Shown here piece after piece: positions 8,132 to 17,048 of a stretch of DNA of 64,000 nucleotides. The notes under the pieces were generated by a model. The model saw only the letters and a program-made list of their open reading frames with translations. It searched no databases and had not been told where the DNA came from. The first letter of the stretch is position 1; each line of letters begins with the position of its first letter. Origin of the DNA: Methanobacterium aggregans (GTDB lineage Archaea; Methanobacteriota; Methanobacteria; Methanobacteriales; Methanobacteriaceae); the NCBI RefSeq assembly GCF_017874455.1, contig NZ_JAGGLN010000001.1:1-64000 (forward strand), in the 5' to 3' direction. A program made the position numbers and the translations under genes.

Positions 8132-8738
8132 CCTTTCACCAGGTTTAAAATGCTTTTTTTCAAAAAAATTCTTATAAACATTTTTTGAATTGATCTTATG
8201 TTCCATGAGTTATGTAATTAATTAATTTTTTTCTCTTGGCACAGATCATAAGGGAAACCTATAAAAATTCATGATCATGGGTTAAATAAGTTTAAAATAA
8301 GTTTTTAGAAGGAGGATTTATGATTTCAGGGAATATTACTGGGAAAAGAATTAACCCTGTTATACTGTAAACATCGATATGTTTGTTATTAATTCCTTTT
8401 TTAAATCTCAAATCTTAAAACTAATACAAAAATATAAAAAGTTCAAAAAAACTGTTTTTAATATTATCAATGATGGGGAGGGCATTAGGTCCAAATCGGA
8501 GGCGGTTAATTTTCTTTGCGAAAAAATTAAGAGGAGTCTAATTTTGCCCTCCCTCAACGCTAATTTATGGTTTTCATAACATAAAAACCTTTTGAACCCA
8601 AGGCCTTTGAATTTAAACCAAGCATTTAAACCAATTCAAAGAACAAAAAAACTGATTAAAACACTTTTTTTCTATTTTAACTATTTTCTATTAGGATACA
8701 GTTAATATAAATACCTAAAGGGAGATAATAGAGATTAT
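8132..8738. other. 607-bp spacer between divergent moaB and nob1
   Basis: The spacer holds the moaB promoter side, a candidate small structured RNA (separate entry, about 8460-8560), and the nob1 promoter, with TAATATAAATACC near 8702-8714 about 30 bp before the nob1 ATG. A 66-codon open frame across 8379-8579 runs through the stem-loop, lacks an SD and is not supported as a gene. Confidence 0.6.
8460..8560 (+). ncRNA. Candidate small structured RNA with its own promoter
   Basis: A TATA-like AATATAA at 8431-8437 lies about 25-30 bp before a strongly paired segment. GGGAGGGC (8476-8483) pairs perfectly with GCCCTCCC (8546-8553). ATTAG (8484-8488) pairs with CTAAT (8538-8542), leaving a three-T bulge. 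A second helix, TTAATTTT (8506-8513) with AAAATTAA (8523-8530), closes a nine-base loop. Between them is a large purine-rich internal loop (GGAGGCGG on one side, GAGGAG on the other). The GC-rich helix stands out from AT-rich flanks. The large internal loop recalls an H/ACA pocket, but I see no ACA box or K-turn, so the class is unknown. Confidence 0.45.
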
Positions 8739-9245
8739 ATGAAAAATAAGATATTTGTTCTGGATGCTTCGGCTATCATAGGTGGATTTTACTCAAAAAA
8801 ATCGGCTAATTTCACAACCCCTGATGTTATATCTGAAATTAAAGATTTAAAGTCAAAAATATTGCTTCAATCTGCTATTGAAGATGGATGCATTGAAATC
8901 AAAGATCCAGATCATGATGCTCTTAAAAGCTTGGAAACAGTTTTAAATGAATCAGGAGATATTTTAAGGCTTTCTGAAGTTGATAAAAATATTGTGGCAC
9001 TGGCAATTACCCTTAAAGATCAGGGATACGAGCCTACACTTGTAACGGATGATTACTCAATGCAGAATATTCTTAAAATCATTGAAATTCCTTATAGAAG
9101 TGTTTTAACCCGTGGAATAAAGGATGTGATTGGATGGGTAAAGATATGCAAGGGATGTAAAAAGAAATACCCTCCAGAGTATGGTATGGATGAATGTGAA
9201 ATATGTGGCTCCAGAATCATCCGAAAAAGGGTTAAAAAGTCATGA
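8739..9245 (+). CDS. nob1: rRNA maturation endonuclease Nob1
   Basis: Archaeal Nob1 cleaves the 3' end of pre-16S rRNA in late small-subunit maturation. The 168-residue product has an N-terminal PIN nuclease domain (VLDASAIIGGF with the first catalytic Asp at residue 9; the LVTDDYSMQN block carries later acidic residues) and a C-terminal zinc ribbon with CKGC and CEIC pairs, then a basic tail KRVKKS. Domain order and length are those of archaeal Nob1. ATG 8739 is preceded by GGGAG and a spacer. It stands alone. Confidence 0.93.
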   Translation: MKNKIFVLDASAIIGGFYSKKSANFTTPDVISEIKDLKSKILLQSAIEDGCIEIKDPDHDALKSLETVLNESGDILRLSEVDKNIVALAITLKDQGYEPTLVTDDYSMQNILKIIEIPYRSVLTRGIKDVIGWVKICKGCKKKYPPEYGMDECEICGSRIIRKRVKKS

Positions 9246-9575
9246 TGAGGGTTTGATCTGAACCAACTTTAAAACACGTTTAAAAACTCACTAATAAATT
9301 TTTGCATTAAACTTAAACTTTTGCATTGTATCTGAGTTATTCATTTGCATTAAATTCTATAGCTCTGATCAAAGTTGATATTATCCATTTAAAACTGTCT
9401 TTTTTTGAATTGATTTGGTATTAACAATAGTGGTATTAACAGTAGTTTTTAAAATAAAAGTTGAAGTAATCTAAATCTTTCTTATGGGATCATTTTATGA
9501 GTATTTTTTTTTGATGCTATTTTTCAAACCTTTGTAGATAATTATAAAAACCCCAGGATCCTAAGTGGTATCTTG
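9246..9575. other. 330-bp intergenic region, no gene seen
   Basis: AT-rich. It contains three loosely spaced TTTGCATT words (about 9300-9355) and a 15-bp imperfect tandem duplication of TGGTATTAACAATAG near 9416-9446. No ORF, RNA structure or clear operator is visible. Confidence 0.5.
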
Positions 9576-10718
9576 ATGAAGATTGGAGTAGTAGTTCACG
9601 GACCTCAAATGCTGGATTCAGGATACGCAGAAAAAATAATGGATATTTTAGGGAGTTATGGGGAAGTAAGGGCCAGATTAGGTGGTACTATGGGTAGAAC
9701 TGCTGTTATTGATGCCAAACTTGAGAAAAAGATAGACATCACCCAAAAACTTCTGCCAAGCCAGTCAATCAACAAGTTCCTTGATGAAGACGTTGATATC
9801 ATATTCCTCCTGAACTATGGAAAATCCAGTGTAACAGGCCATGCATTTGGATACAAGGTTTCAAAAAGGGCTAAAACAAATTATGGTTCTAAATACACTT
9901 CTAATATTCCATTGATACAGATAGAAAGACCTGGGGAATCTGATGGGAGTGTTGTGCCATGGGATCCTGAGCTTTCAGATCTTGCAGTGGAAATAGCCGA
10001 TGCATTACGCCTTAAAACTGTAACGCCGGAATCAATAAAGAGGGAGATGAAGGATAAAACTAAATGCACCCTAAAAACTCATGAAGAAAACACTGAAGTC
10101 CAGAGGAAGGTTGCAGGTGTTTCTCCAGATGAGAACATATTCCTCAATGGAATTGTTGTGGGCAGGTCAAAATCATCTGACATCACCCTAGTTGCTGAAA
10201 ACGGTGTTTTAATCAGTATAATTGGTGGGCAGCTTAAAAAACACGGTGTTGAAAAGCTCGGCAAAGTTGACCTTGAAAACGCCATAGTCAAAACAGGACT
10301 CCTCCGACGATCCAGAGTACAACCTCGCGTATTAAAATCGGATAAAAGCAACCCTAAGCTTAAGGTTACCTACCTTGATCATGCTGCAGAGGATGTCTAC
10401 AGTTTGAAGGATTCTGATATTGTTGTAACTGTTGGTGATGATACAACACTCGTTGCTGCAGATATACTCTACAGATTCAACGTTCCAATCATAGGCATCA
10501 CAGATGGGGATCTGGACAGGGTTGTTGAGGAGGGATTCAAGACCCGGGGTTCCATGGTTGTTGAAGTTGAAAGTGGTTGGGATGATATTATTGGCAAAAA
10601 AATCTTTTCTAAACTTTTCAATGGCCAAAAAACCATAGAAATAATGGATATAGAAAATTTTAAGGGGGAAATAATACAGATAATACGCAGTACAACAACC
10701 TCCTACAAAATATTATGA
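9576..10718 (+). CDS. DUF2117 family methanogen protein
   Basis: A 380-residue protein starting MKIGVVVHGPQMLDSG. The N-terminal part resembles a small nucleotide-binding fold; the middle (about 185-260) reads DENIFLNGIVVGRSKSSDI, and a second alpha/beta region has DIVVTVGDDTTLVAADILYR and VPIIGITDGDLDRVVEEGF, where paired acidic loops suggest a nucleotide or metal site. I recognise it as the DUF2117 family, confined as far as I recall to methanogens and without a known activity. The frame is open from TTG 9573, but ATG 9576 is the more likely start. It lies upstream of the mmp operon but is separated from it by 380 bp. Confidence 0.7.
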   Translation: MKIGVVVHGPQMLDSGYAEKIMDILGSYGEVRARLGGTMGRTAVIDAKLEKKIDITQKLLPSQSINKFLDEDVDIIFLLNYGKSSVTGHAFGYKVSKRAKTNYGSKYTSNIPLIQIERPGESDGSVVPWDPELSDLAVEIADALRLKTVTPESIKREMKDKTKCTLKTHEENTEVQRKVAGVSPDENIFLNGIVVGRSKSSDITLVAENGVLISIIGGQLKKHGVEKLGKVDLENAIVKTGLLRRSRVQPRVLKSDKSNPKLKVTYLDHAAEDVYSLKDSDIVVTVGDDTTLVAADILYRFNVPIIGITDGDLDRVVEEGFKTRGSMVVEVESGWDDIIGKKIFSKLFNGQKTIEIMDIENFKGEIIQIIRSTTTSYKIL

Positions 10719-11100
10719 GTTCAGGTATGTCTGAATATTTTTCACAAGTATGTCTGAATATTTTCACAAAATTTTGGACAAGATATATCAATCCTAAAAA
10801 TATGATCCAACTTACTATTTTTAAAATAGAATTTAAGATACAAATTTAAAGAAATTTAAATGATAAAATTCTTTAATATGTACTTAGGATAAATTAATTT
10901 AGATAAAATTTGTCAAAAAAATTTTTTAAATAATCATTCACATGCAAGTTTAACATAAAATAAAAATAAAAAGTTAAGTAGCTGATAAGAACCAATACTC
11001 AAATAAAAACCACTGTTTATATAAAAAAAGATGTTGATTGATTTCATCATGATTAAATCAAAAATTATTGTTTAATTCAATAAAATCGGGGGCATGGAAT
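10719..11100. promoter_or_regulatory. Intergenic region with 23-bp duplication and mmp operon promoter
   Basis: Two copies of a 23-bp segment (GTATGTCTGAATATTTTTCACAA-like) lie at 10725-10769, just after the DUF2117 stop. A TATA box, TTTATATAA, is at 11016-11024, which places transcription start near 11045-11050 and leaves a leader of about 50 nt before the mmp2 start at 11101. The stretch between is AT-rich with no gene. Confidence 0.6.
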
Positions 11101-12087
11101 TTGGATTTAAAATCTCTCGTTGATTCTATAAGAAATTTTGAAGGTATCACACGTAAGAATCTAATAAAGGATGTTACAGGACCTCTTAATAAAACCTACA
11201 ACATAGCTGGAAGAACAGTTCTGGGTTTTGGGGATGATGCATCTGCAATAGATATTGGGAACAACACCCTGCTTTTAATGGCCGCAGATGGAATGTGGGG
11301 AAAACTCATGGAAGCAGACCCATGGTGGACTGGCTACTGTTCAGTGCTTGTCAATGTCAACGATATTGCAGCAATGGGCGGAATACCAATGGGAATGACA
11401 AACGTTCTTTCAATGAACAACAAAAACATATGCAAGGAAATAATGGAAGGAATAAATGCCGGTGTTGAAAAATTTGGAGTACCCATGGTTGGGGGACACT
11501 TCCATCCTGACACACCATACAATGCCCTTGATGTTTCAATAACGGGCATAGTGGGTCGTGATGATCCAATAACAAGCTGCGGAGCAGAAGTAGGTGACAA
11601 GGTCATATTTGCAATAGATCTGGACGGTAAAAAACACCCAAAGTTCCCACTGAACTGGGACACGACCACCTTCAAAACACCGGAGCTAGTACAGGCACAG
11701 ATAAAGGTTATGAACGATATTGCTAAAAAGCACCTTGTAACTGCAGGAAGAGATATAAGTAATCCTGGAGCTATTGGAACCCTTGGAATGCTCCTTGAAG
11801 CATCAGGTGCAGGTGCAAGGGTTGAACTTGAAAGCATCCCAAGAAATGAGACAGTGCCCTGGGATGAATGGCTCAAACTTTACCCTGGATCCGGCTTTGT
11901 ACTAACAGCCCGGGAAGAAAATGTTGATGAAGCCATTGAAATGCTTGAAGCTGTGAACATCACTTCAAATGTTGCAGGTGAGATTATTGAAGATAAAAAG
12001 CTTCATTTAACTTACGATGATCAAGAAGAGATGGTTTTTGATTTCACTAAGGACAGGATAATGGGGATCAAGGAAAAAAGGTCTTAA
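11101..12087 (+). CDS. mmp2: Methanogenesis marker protein 2 (AIR synthase-like)
   Basis: A 328-residue member of the PurM/ThiL/SelD/HypE fold, which uses ATP to activate a substrate. Visible blocks are the N-terminal metal/ATP loop TVLGFGDDASAIDIG, MAADGMWGKL, VLVNVNDIAAMGGIPMGMTNV, MVGGHFHPDTPYNALDVS and the glycine-rich DISNPGAIGTLGMLLEASG. As family 2 of the methanogenesis markers it occurs only in methanogens; its reaction is not established. The frame is open from TTG 11068, but TTG 11101, eight bases after GGGGG, matches the expected N-terminus LDLKSLVDSIRNFEG. First gene of the mmp operon; mmp3 starts 52 bp downstream. Confidence 0.88.
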   Translation: MDLKSLVDSIRNFEGITRKNLIKDVTGPLNKTYNIAGRTVLGFGDDASAIDIGNNTLLLMAADGMWGKLMEADPWWTGYCSVLVNVNDIAAMGGIPMGMTNVLSMNNKNICKEIMEGINAGVEKFGVPMVGGHFHPDTPYNALDVSITGIVGRDDPITSCGAEVGDKVIFAIDLDGKKHPKFPLNWDTTTFKTPELVQAQIKVMNDIAKKHLVTAGRDISNPGAIGTLGMLLEASGAGARVELESIPRNETVPWDEWLKLYPGSGFVLTAREENVDEAIEMLEAVNITSNVAGEIIEDKKLHLTYDDQEEMVFDFTKDRIMGIKEKRS

Positions 12088-12139
12088 AAGATATAATGGT
12101 GAATTAGATGATAAAATAACTGTATTGTGAGGCGATTAT

Positions 12140-13678
12140 ATGCTTGTAAAGGTCAATGGGGAAGATTTAGAACTTCCTGAGGGGTCAACAGTAAAGGATG
12201 CAATAGACTCTTCAGGCGCACCCTACATTGAAGGCTGTGTGCTTGGAGTCATAAAGGGCAAGGAAGAAATTGAAAGACACGTGAATAAGTACAGCATCAA
12301 AACAAGTAGGGGAAGCATAATAATCGAACTCCTACCTGAAGGTTCCAAAAGCCTTGTAAACTCATGGAAAAAGTATTACAAAGAATTTGGAAACCTCAGG
12401 ATAAGATGGACAACATCAAACGAGGTTTCACTTGGCCCTGTAAAAACGGATCTCAAACCCAGCAGGGAAGAATACAGGTACAATAGATGGGATGTTATTT
12501 TAAGCCTTTCAGGATTCACTGCAGATTCCACCCACATAATATTCAGCAAAACAAAGCATGATGCAGTTTATGGAGCTCCTGAAGAGAATAAAGGAGTTTT
12601 TGCAAGGGTTGTTGGTGGTAAAAAAACCATAATGGAACTCACAGATGATGACAGGGTTATGGAAGTTAAACCCGTGCTTGAAAGGGAGAGCACAGTGAAG
12701 AGTGCAACCATCACAGACCTGAACACACCCCTATCAGATGGAAACGAAGTATTCACCTACGTACTCATAAAACCAACAGAAAAATCTCCAGAATCAGTAG
12801 AACACCTTTTTGCAGTCTTAGAGAAGGAAAAACTCACTGTGGATTATGAATCTGATTCATTCGTGGGATTCTATGGTTTACAGGGTCTTGAAAGAAATCC
12901 TGAATATGTGGATCAGAGAAGAAGGGGAACAGTAACCCTCAGAAACAGGGGTGCTGGTGTGGGACGTATCTATGTTTACAGGGAGGACAGGGTTTCAACC
13001 CCGGCCCACACAGTTGTTGGCAAGGTTCAAAGGGGAATGCAGTTAATTGACATGGTGAATTATGGAGATTACATTGCCTTAAAAACAGATGTTGATAGAA
13101 TAATGACACTCTCCATGACTCAGGGTGATGCAGAAGAATTTTTAGCATCAAATGGGGTGGAACAGGTGCGTGAAGGACTTACTGATGATGATGCCCTAAT
13201 TGTGGGTCAGGATCCCCTGTTCACCATGGACATAATGGGTCAGAAGAAAGTTAAAACCTTCGCAGTTCCAAAAGAGAACATAATACAAATGGAATTTGAT
13301 GAGAAAGCCCCAAGATCCTCATGGTACTTCAAGAAGATCACAGGCCTTCTGGATTCACCAGTGGGATCCCTTAAGGTTCACTTTGCCTTCCCTGGAATGA
13401 AGGTGATGATGTTCGAGGGAGACAGCAAACAATCCAAGGGACTCATACCTGAAAACGTTCCAAGGGACTGTGTTAAGGCAGGACAGATAGGTCTGACCAA
13501 TATGTCAAGACGCCACATTGGAATCTTGGGGGTTCGATTTGAGGACAACGATGAATTTGGACCTACAGGAGAACCCTTTGGAGGAACAAATATTGTGGGG
13601 AATATTTTAAAGGGAATGGAAAATCTTGAAAAAGTTAAGGATGGAGAGACTGTTTATGTCACAACAAAAAAACTCTGA
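12140..13678 (+). CDS. mmp3: Methanogenesis marker protein 3 (MCR activation complex)
   Basis: A 512-residue protein. A ThiS/ubiquitin-like N-terminal domain (MLVKVNGEDLELPEGSTVKD) is followed by tandem cyclophilin-like domains (AVYGAPEENKGVFARVVGGK; later GPTGEPFGGTNIVGNI near the end). Mmp3 co-purifies with McrC, Mmp7, Mmp17 and the ATPase A2 in the complex that reductively activates methyl-coenzyme M reductase; that is knowledge of the family. Start ATG 12140 follows GAGGCGAT. The 3' end overlaps the mmp6 start by 23 bp, indicating translational coupling. Confidence 0.92.
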   Translation: MLVKVNGEDLELPEGSTVKDAIDSSGAPYIEGCVLGVIKGKEEIERHVNKYSIKTSRGSIIIELLPEGSKSLVNSWKKYYKEFGNLRIRWTTSNEVSLGPVKTDLKPSREEYRYNRWDVILSLSGFTADSTHIIFSKTKHDAVYGAPEENKGVFARVVGGKKTIMELTDDDRVMEVKPVLERESTVKSATITDLNTPLSDGNEVFTYVLIKPTEKSPESVEHLFAVLEKEKLTVDYESDSFVGFYGLQGLERNPEYVDQRRRGTVTLRNRGAGVGRIYVYREDRVSTPAHTVVGKVQRGMQLIDMVNYGDYIALKTDVDRIMTLSMTQGDAEEFLASNGVEQVREGLTDDDALIVGQDPLFTMDIMGQKKVKTFAVPKENIIQMEFDEKAPRSSWYFKKITGLLDSPVGSLKVHFAFPGMKVMMFEGDSKQSKGLIPENVPRDCVKAGQIGLTNMSRRHIGILGVRFEDNDEFGPTGEPFGGTNIVGNILKGMENLEKVKDGETVYVTTKKL

Positions 13679-14138
13679 AGTCAATCCTAAATTTGAAGTT
13701 GTTCCTGAAGATTCAAAGAACCCTGAAAGTTCCAAGGTTACAAGAATGATTATACTGGGGCCATCTGCAAGCATAAGCCAAACAGAACTTGTTGGAAAAC
13801 TACACATGATGGAACTTCCCCTGACCATAAAATCAACCTGCTACGGGGCCATTGTTAACGGTGAAGAAAAGTACGTTAAGCAGGCAGTTGAAAAGATAAG
13901 AAAACTAGACTACTGCAACATATTCACCAAAGACAGGGGATTTCCACCAGGAGACCCTAGAAGATGCAGGGCTAAAAGGGGTGCTGCAAGGGAAGGATAC
14001 CATCAGCTTGAAAAGGAATTTGAACTCCTCGACTTTGTAAGTGAGGCCCTTAAAAATCCTGAAAAGGTTTGTATAGAAAAACCCAAGAAGGTACCTGTTG
14101 AACTATTCAAAAAAGTTTGTAGGGAGTGTGAAAAATGA
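13656..14138 (+). CDS. mmp6: Methanogenesis marker protein 6
   Basis: About 160 residues. The core begins VTRMIILGPSASISQTELVGKL, then a central segment with TCYGAIVNGEEKYVKQAV and a conserved block GFPPGDPRRCRAKRGAAREG, rich in Arg and Cys, and ends VPVELFKKVCRECEK. These are features of marker family 6, found in methanogens and, in a related form, ANME. No enzymatic activity is known. ATG 13656 lies inside the end of mmp3 with GGAGAG upstream; the longer frame from 13626 lacks an SD. It overlaps the next gene by 4 bp (ATGA). Confidence 0.88.
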   Translation: MSQQKNSEVNPKFEVVPEDSKNPESSKVTRMIILGPSASISQTELVGKLHMMELPLTIKSTCYGAIVNGEEKYVKQAVEKIRKLDYCNIFTKDRGFPPGDPRRCRAKRGAAREGYHQLEKEFELLDFVSEALKNPEKVCIEKPKKVPVELFKKVCRECEK

Positions 14139-14518
14139 AAATAACAGCATCATCAACTGCAGGGGAAATAACACCCCTAGCACTGGCAATCCATGAGATC
14201 GCAAGCGGGCTTCCAGTAACCATGCGAACAAAAAATGTTCCAGGTGTTCGTATAGAAGATGGTGAAGTTATTGATGACAACTACACAGGCCCCATACTTG
14301 AAAAAGTTTTGGTGGATGGAAAAAAATCCCGAGAAACACCTAAAACAGGCCCTTACACAGGCATGCCTGTACTGGTTGTTCCTTTAAAGGAAGAAGGAGA
14401 AGTTATCTGTGTAATAGGTGTTGTTGATATAACAAAAGGAATTTACAGTGATATAATGCATATAACCAGAAGACCTGGAGAGATAAAACCAGAAATGTCC
14501 AAGGGGGAGTTCTATTGA
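14135..14518 (+). CDS. DUF2111 family methanogen protein
   Basis: A 127-residue soluble protein: MKITASSTAGEITPLALAIH at the start, then HEIASGLPVTMRTKNVPGVR, and a PAS/GAF-like half GMPVLVVPLKEEGEVICVIG with VDITKGIYSDIMHITRRPGE. I recognise DUF2111, which sits inside the mmp gene block in Methanobacteriales; the function is unknown. It overlaps mmp6 upstream and mmp5 downstream by 4 bp each, so the three are translated as a coupled set. A small-molecule sensing fold is suggested only by the strand pattern. Confidence 0.75.
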   Translation: MKITASSTAGEITPLALAIHEIASGLPVTMRTKNVPGVRIEDGEVIDDNYTGPILEKVLVDGKKSRETPKTGPYTGMPVLVVPLKEEGEVICVIGVVDITKGIYSDIMHITRRPGEIKPEMSKGEFY

Positions 14519-14961
14519 AAATAGCAGTATTTCCACCTAACTCACTTATATTAGCAGACCTCGTTGAGAGAAAGGGACATGAAGCCCTAGTACTGCAGAA
14601 GGAAATAAGGAAAAAGGTAACGGATGTTGAAATAGATTCACCACCCCTGAACATAACAGAGGAAGAACCTATAAAGGGTCTTAAATACGCAGCCATAGAA
14701 GTGCCCTCTGGTGTCAGGGGAAGAATGGCAATATTCGGGCCGTTGATAGATGAAGCAGAGGCAGCCATAATAATGGAAGATGCACCCTTTGGATTTGGAT
14801 GCATAGGATGTGCAAGAACCAACGAACTATCAATGTTCTGCCTCAGAAAACGGGGAATACCAACCCTGGAACTCAAATATCCAAAATCAAGGGAAGAAAC
14901 AATAGAAGTTGTTAACAAGATAAACACATTTTTAGACGGGCTGGAGGAAGAAAATGGTTAA
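14515..14961 (+). CDS. mmp5: Methanogenesis marker protein 5
   Basis: 148 residues starting at TTG 14515, which overlaps the previous stop (TTGA) behind a good SD (GGGGGAG). The opening MKIAVFPPNSLILADLVERK and the segment MEDAPFGFGCIGCARTNEL, with Cys-x-x-Cys and a third Cys shortly after (LSMFC), identify family 5 of the methanogenesis markers (DUF2112). The clustered Cys may bind a metal or cluster; that is inference. The end overlaps mmp15 by 8 bp. Confidence 0.85.
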   Translation: MKIAVFPPNSLILADLVERKGHEALVLQKEIRKKVTDVEIDSPPLNITEEEPIKGLKYAAIEVPSGVRGRMAIFGPLIDEAEAAIIMEDAPFGFGCIGCARTNELSMFCLRKRGIPTLELKYPKSREETIEVVNKINTFLDGLEEENG

Positions 14962-16183
14962 GATAGCTCAGATATCCTGTGGAACAGACTACAGTGGTGT
15001 TCAAAAAGAAATAGAAAAGGCAGCTGCAACTTTCGGATCCGAGATAATCATTCCAGAGGCTGATCTTGACTACATAGATGAGGCCTATGAAAAATTTGGA
15101 TTCAACGCTGCAAGCTCAGGAATAAGACTGATGATAGCAAGGGCAATGTCCATAGTAGAGGGAAAAACAGATGCAGATGCAGTTTTCATAGCAACCTGCT
15201 TCAGATGTGCAGAGGGAGCCCTTGTAAGAAATGAGCTCAGACGTTTCATACAGCAGAACACACATCTACCAGTTGTAACCTACTCATTCACAGAGAGAAC
15301 CAAGGCAGACGAACTCTTCATAAGAATGGAAGCCCTTTCAACCATAGTTGCAAGAAAGAGTTTGCTTGCACGTGAAAAACAGGAAGGTCTTACCATAGGT
15401 ATAGATTCAGGTTCAACCACAACCAAAGTTGTGCTCATGGAGAACAACAAGATAATAGGAACAGGCTGGCTCCCAACAGGGGATGTTATTGAAACAGCCA
15501 ACACTGGAATGGATCAGGCCTTTGAAGGTACAGGGTACAAACTGGAGGATGTTGATGGGGTTGGAGTAACAGGTTATGGAAGATTAACCATAGGACACCA
15601 CATGAATGCAGCACTCATTCAGGAAGAGCTCAGTGTCAATGCAAAGGGTGCTGTGTTCCTTGCAGGTCATCAGAGGGGAGAAGCCACTGTACTGGACATA
15701 GGGGGTATGGACAACAAGGTCATAACAGTCAACGACGGCATACCTGACAACTTCACAATGGGGGGAATATGTGCAGGTGCATCTGGAAGATTCCTTGAAA
15801 TGACAGCCAGAAGATTGGGTGTTGACATAACCGAGCTTGGACCCCTTGCACTCAAGGGAAACCATATGAAAGCTCAGCTCAACAGTTACTGTATAGTTTT
15901 CGGTATACAGGACCTTGTAACTTCACTTGCAGCAGGAGGCCGTAAAGAGGATGTTGCATCAGCAGCATGTTTCTCAGTTGCAGAGCAGGTCTATGAACAG
16001 CAGCTCCAGGAGATAGATGTCAGGGAACCGCTCATCCAGGTGGGGGGAACTTCACTCATAGGCGGGCTTGTTGATGCTGTGAGCACCATACTTGGAGGGA
16101 TAGATGTTATCGTCCCGGAATACTCCCAGTACATTGGGGCTGTAGGTGCAGCACTTCTGGTATCTGGTTTAACCAAGAAATGA
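14954..16183 (+). CDS. mmp15: Methanogenesis marker protein 15 (activase-type ATPase)
   Basis: A 409-residue protein with two parts. Residues 1-145 form a domain with FIATCFRCAEGALVRNE. Residues 150-409 are a BadF/BadG/BcrA/BcrD-type ATPase of the ASKHA fold: GIDSGSTTTKVVLMENN (phosphate-1), DIGGMDNKVITVNDG (phosphate-2), GGICAGASGRFLEMTA, whose Cys in activases ligates a shared [4Fe-4S] cluster, and QVGGTSLIGGLVDAV. Such activases drive ATP-dependent low-potential electron transfer, a chemistry that suits reduction of Ni(II) in MCR. That link is inferred by analogy. Confidence 0.9.
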   Translation: MVKIAQISCGTDYSGVQKEIEKAAATFGSEIIIPEADLDYIDEAYEKFGFNAASSGIRLMIARAMSIVEGKTDADAVFIATCFRCAEGALVRNELRRFIQQNTHLPVVTYSFTERTKADELFIRMEALSTIVARKSLLAREKQEGLTIGIDSGSTTTKVVLMENNKIIGTGWLPTGDVIETANTGMDQAFEGTGYKLEDVDGVGVTGYGRLTIGHHMNAALIQEELSVNAKGAVFLAGHQRGEATVLDIGGMDNKVITVNDGIPDNFTMGGICAGASGRFLEMTARRLGVDITELGPLALKGNHMKAQLNSYCIVFGIQDLVTSLAAGGRKEDVASAACFSVAEQVYEQQLQEIDVREPLIQVGGTSLIGGLVDAVSTILGGIDVIVPEYSQYIGAVGAALLVSGLTKK

Positions 16184-16193
16184 GGCCATAAAA

Positions 16194-16748
16194 ATGAAGG
16201 TTGAATGCTACGATGAAAATGGGGCAGAAGTCTACGAGATGATCGCAAGACACATACTCCAGGAAGTACAGGTTTCCCGTGCTGTGAAGGATTTAAACAT
16301 CTACGTTGATCCAAGGGAACCAGTTTTTATAATAGTTGTGAGATTTGAAAAGGCAGCAAACCCCATTCTTCTTGAAGACTTTGCAGACCACGAACTTGAT
16401 AGTAAAGCCAATGAACTCTTCATAAGGATCAGGGATGAAACCTACCTACCTGATCTCCTTAAAAAACTATGGGAAATTGAGGGAAGAAACAAGGTACATC
16501 AGCCCAGCAGGTTTGAGGTCATAATAGATGATCCTAAATCTGATTTTAAGGAAATGATTGTTCGTGATCCTCAAGAGGATATGAAAAAGAAGGTATATGA
16601 TGCAATGTTTCGAATAATTCCTGAGGGCTTCAGGGTTATAGAACATAAAAATGATGGAGATATCCTTGCAATGACATGTTCTGATAGTTTAATTAAAAAA
16701 GAATGGCTTGATAAGACAGATGAAATGATAGAGGAGATGAAGGAATAG
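16194..16748 (+). CDS. mmp17: Methanogenesis marker protein 17 (MCR activation complex)
   Basis: A 184-residue protein starting MKVECYDENGAEVYEMIARH, with IYVDPREPVFIIVVRFEKAA, then LPDLLKKLWEIEGRNKVHQP and EVIIDDPKSDFKEMIVRDPQ. These are family 17 features; Mmp17 is a component of the McrC-Mmp3-Mmp7 activation complex of M. thermautotrophicus. It has no cofactor motif. It is the last gene of the tight mmp run, 10 bp after mmp15, with an SD-like GAGG in between. mcrC and mmp7 are not in this window. Confidence 0.9.
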   Translation: MKVECYDENGAEVYEMIARHILQEVQVSRAVKDLNIYVDPREPVFIIVVRFEKAANPILLEDFADHELDSKANELFIRIRDETYLPDLLKKLWEIEGRNKVHQPSRFEVIIDDPKSDFKEMIVRDPQEDMKKKVYDAMFRIIPEGFRVIEHKNDGDILAMTCSDSLIKKEWLDKTDEMIEEMKE

Positions 16749-17048
16749 TTTTAAATCCATAATTTTCCCATCATTTATACGGGTTTTAAATCTAAAAATA
16801 AGAGATTATAGGATATGTAAATGTCTTAAAAATCTGTCTTAAAAATGCAAACATTTTATAAATATTTTATAAAAAAAGTCATGTTTATTTGCAGAAAATA
16901 TTCATTGAATAAGTATAAATAAGTTAAATAGTAAGTTAAACACTTATAAAATAAACAATTGTTATGAAGAATTGATAAATTATAATTCTGAATAAATTGG
17001 ACTGAAACTTTTAATTTAATTCCTTATTCCCATTTGGAGGAACTAAAA
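16749..17048. promoter_or_regulatory. 300-bp spacer between mmp17 and nifB
   Basis: AT-rich. A direct repeat of TGTCTTAAAAATC/G lies at about 16816-16842. A TATA-like TATAAATAA is at 16914-16922. I looked for the GGAA-N6-TTCC operator used by the methanogen nitrogen regulator NrpR and saw no convincing copy, which argues that this nifB is not controlled as a nitrogen fixation gene. Confidence 0.45.

Noticed and set aside
8475..8553. H/ACA or C/D guide RNA
   Set aside because: The internal loop resembles an H/ACA pocket, but there is no ACA box at the 3' side and no K-turn; ATGATGG is only a weak box C and no box D follows.
8379..8579. 66-codon open frame upstream of nob1
   Set aside because: No SD, low-complexity start, and its second half is the paired RNA segment.
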